Shown here: in pieces, positions 5,800-6,333 of the stretch | How the letters are laid out: each line of letters begins with the position of its first letter | Numbering within the stretch: the stretch's first letter is position 1 | Source: an uncultured Prevotellaceae bacterium | GTDB taxonomy: Bacteria; Bacteroidota; Bacteroidia; Bacteroidales; Bacteroidaceae | Direction of reading: 5' to 3' | Assembly (NCBI GenBank): GCA_946413885.1 | Contig: CAMKMK010000134.1 | Span: forward strand, 1 to 6,333 | Length of the DNA stretch: 6,333 bases | Program-made: the position numbers and the translations under genes | The notes under the pieces: generated by a model | What the model saw: only the letters and a program-made list of their open reading frames with translations | Told to the model about the DNA's origin: nothing | The model's database searches: none

Positions 5800-6333
5800 T
5801 TACTCTCCCTCCACCACAAGGCGATCTTCCGTCATCCGCTGCATATATTGTTGGACGACGGACTGCAGATGGCACTGCATGAACTGTAGGGTGTCAGCAG
5901 GGAGGGAGTTGAGGATATCCTGACGCAACAGGGAGTCGGTACGATAGGCATAGGCTGAGGTGACGCGCTGACCGTCGAAGCGTATGGCGTAAGGACCACG
6001 CACATATTCGTAGACACTCATTTCAGGAAGCCAATGGAGGGCGAAGGATTGGTCAGAAGGCGTGCTGAGCATGTCCTGTCCAAAAGCGATGTAGGGGTGG
6101 TCATAATGGAGATAGGAGAGCACGGTAGGCATGATGTCGGTCTGCTGCACCACGCGCTCCTCGTCGTAGCCACGCAGAGTGCTGTCACCAGGAGCATAGA
6201 AGATGATAGGCACACAGAAGTTGCCCAAGGAGGTGGTGTAGAAGGGATCGAGATGTTGACTGGTATGATCGGCTGTCAGGACGAAAAGGGTATTCTCGAA
6301 CCAAGGTTCCTTTCTGGCTGTCTGGAAGAAACG
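5800..6333 (-). CDS. LTA synthase family sulfatase / phosphoglycerol transferase-like protein, C-terminal part
   Basis: The open frame runs in from the right edge, so the N-terminus, expected membrane helices and catalytic Thr are missing. The visible part is 177 residues ending at a TAA (5800-5802). It starts mid-protein with FFQTARKEPWFENTLFVLTA. It then shows ADHT (D22 and H23 of the visible part), the metal-binding Asp-His pair of the alkaline phosphatase/sulfatase superfamily. Next come CVPIIFYAPG and QQTDIMPTVLSYL, standard C-terminal motifs of LtaS-like enzymes. The tail (from VYEYVRGPYAIRFDG) matches the usual accessory end of Bacteroidetes members. Full-length relatives are about 600-650 residues with several N-terminal transmembrane helices and an extracytoplasmic catalytic domain. 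In Bacteroidetes, which lack classical lipoteichoic acid, they probably transfer a phosphoglycerol- or phosphoethanolamine-type group to an envelope polymer or lipid. The family is secure; the substrate is not. Confidence 0.88.
   Translation of the reverse strand, partial: RFFQTARKEPWFENTLFVLTADHTSQHLDPFYTTSLGNFCVPIIFYAPGDSTLRGYDEERVVQQTDIMPTVLSYLHYDHPYIAFGQDMLSTPSDQSFALHWLPEMSVYEYVRGPYAIRFDGQRVTSAYAYRTDSLLRQDILNSLPADTLQFMQCHLQSVVQQYMQRMTEDRLVVEGE

Noticed and set aside
1..6333. CRISPR array, tRNA, rRNA, insertion sequence or defence-island signature
   Set aside because: No regularly spaced repeats, cloverleaf, transposase or terminal inverted repeats were seen; the only repeats are beta-helix coils and the short ATPase leader array.

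Overview
This 6.3 kb window looks like chromosomal DNA from a Bacteroidales bacterium, most probably the Prevotella/Segatella/Bacteroides group. Three things point there. Two promoters match the Bacteroidetes housekeeping type (a TAnnTTTG -7 box followed by CA). Start codons lack strong Shine-Dalgarno sequences. The protein architectures are also typical: exported proteins with a C-terminal Gly-Ile-Tyr/Gly-Lys-Lys tail, a Cthe_2159-type beta-helix protein, a lone ATPase_2-family ATPase and an LTA-synthase-like sulfatase. The genus call is inference.

Layout: (1) 29-2215, minus strand: a 728-residue exported protein with two N-terminal beta-rich modules, a complete endonuclease/exonuclease/phosphatase (EEP) catalytic domain and a sorting-like tail. 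(2) 2216-2525: a 310-base divergent intergenic region with a good promoter for the nuclease gene and only weak candidates for the opposite gene. (3) 2526-4403, plus strand: an exported, repetitive beta-helix protein of the Cthe_2159 carbohydrate-binding family. Its start region looks disturbed: an ATG mini-ORF runs into the real frame only through a one-base shift. (4) 4404-4647: a possible terminator, a near-consensus promoter, and a transcribed leader packed with CGTAA/TTACG half-sites. (5) 4648-5787, plus strand: a 379-residue ATPase with a Walker A/B core and a C-terminal winged-helix-like region. (6) 5800-6333, minus strand: the C-terminal 177 residues of an alkaline-phosphatase-superfamily sulfatase / LTA-synthase-like membrane enzyme, cut by the window edge.

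The genes do not form an obvious operon. The two exported proteins are divergently transcribed. The ATPase and the sulfatase converge with only 12 bases between their stop codons. Any joint role is speculative; the most that can be said is that three of the four products act at or outside the inner membrane. The least explained piece of the window is the repeat array in the ATPase leader, which could be an operator or a set of mutually exclusive RNA hairpins.
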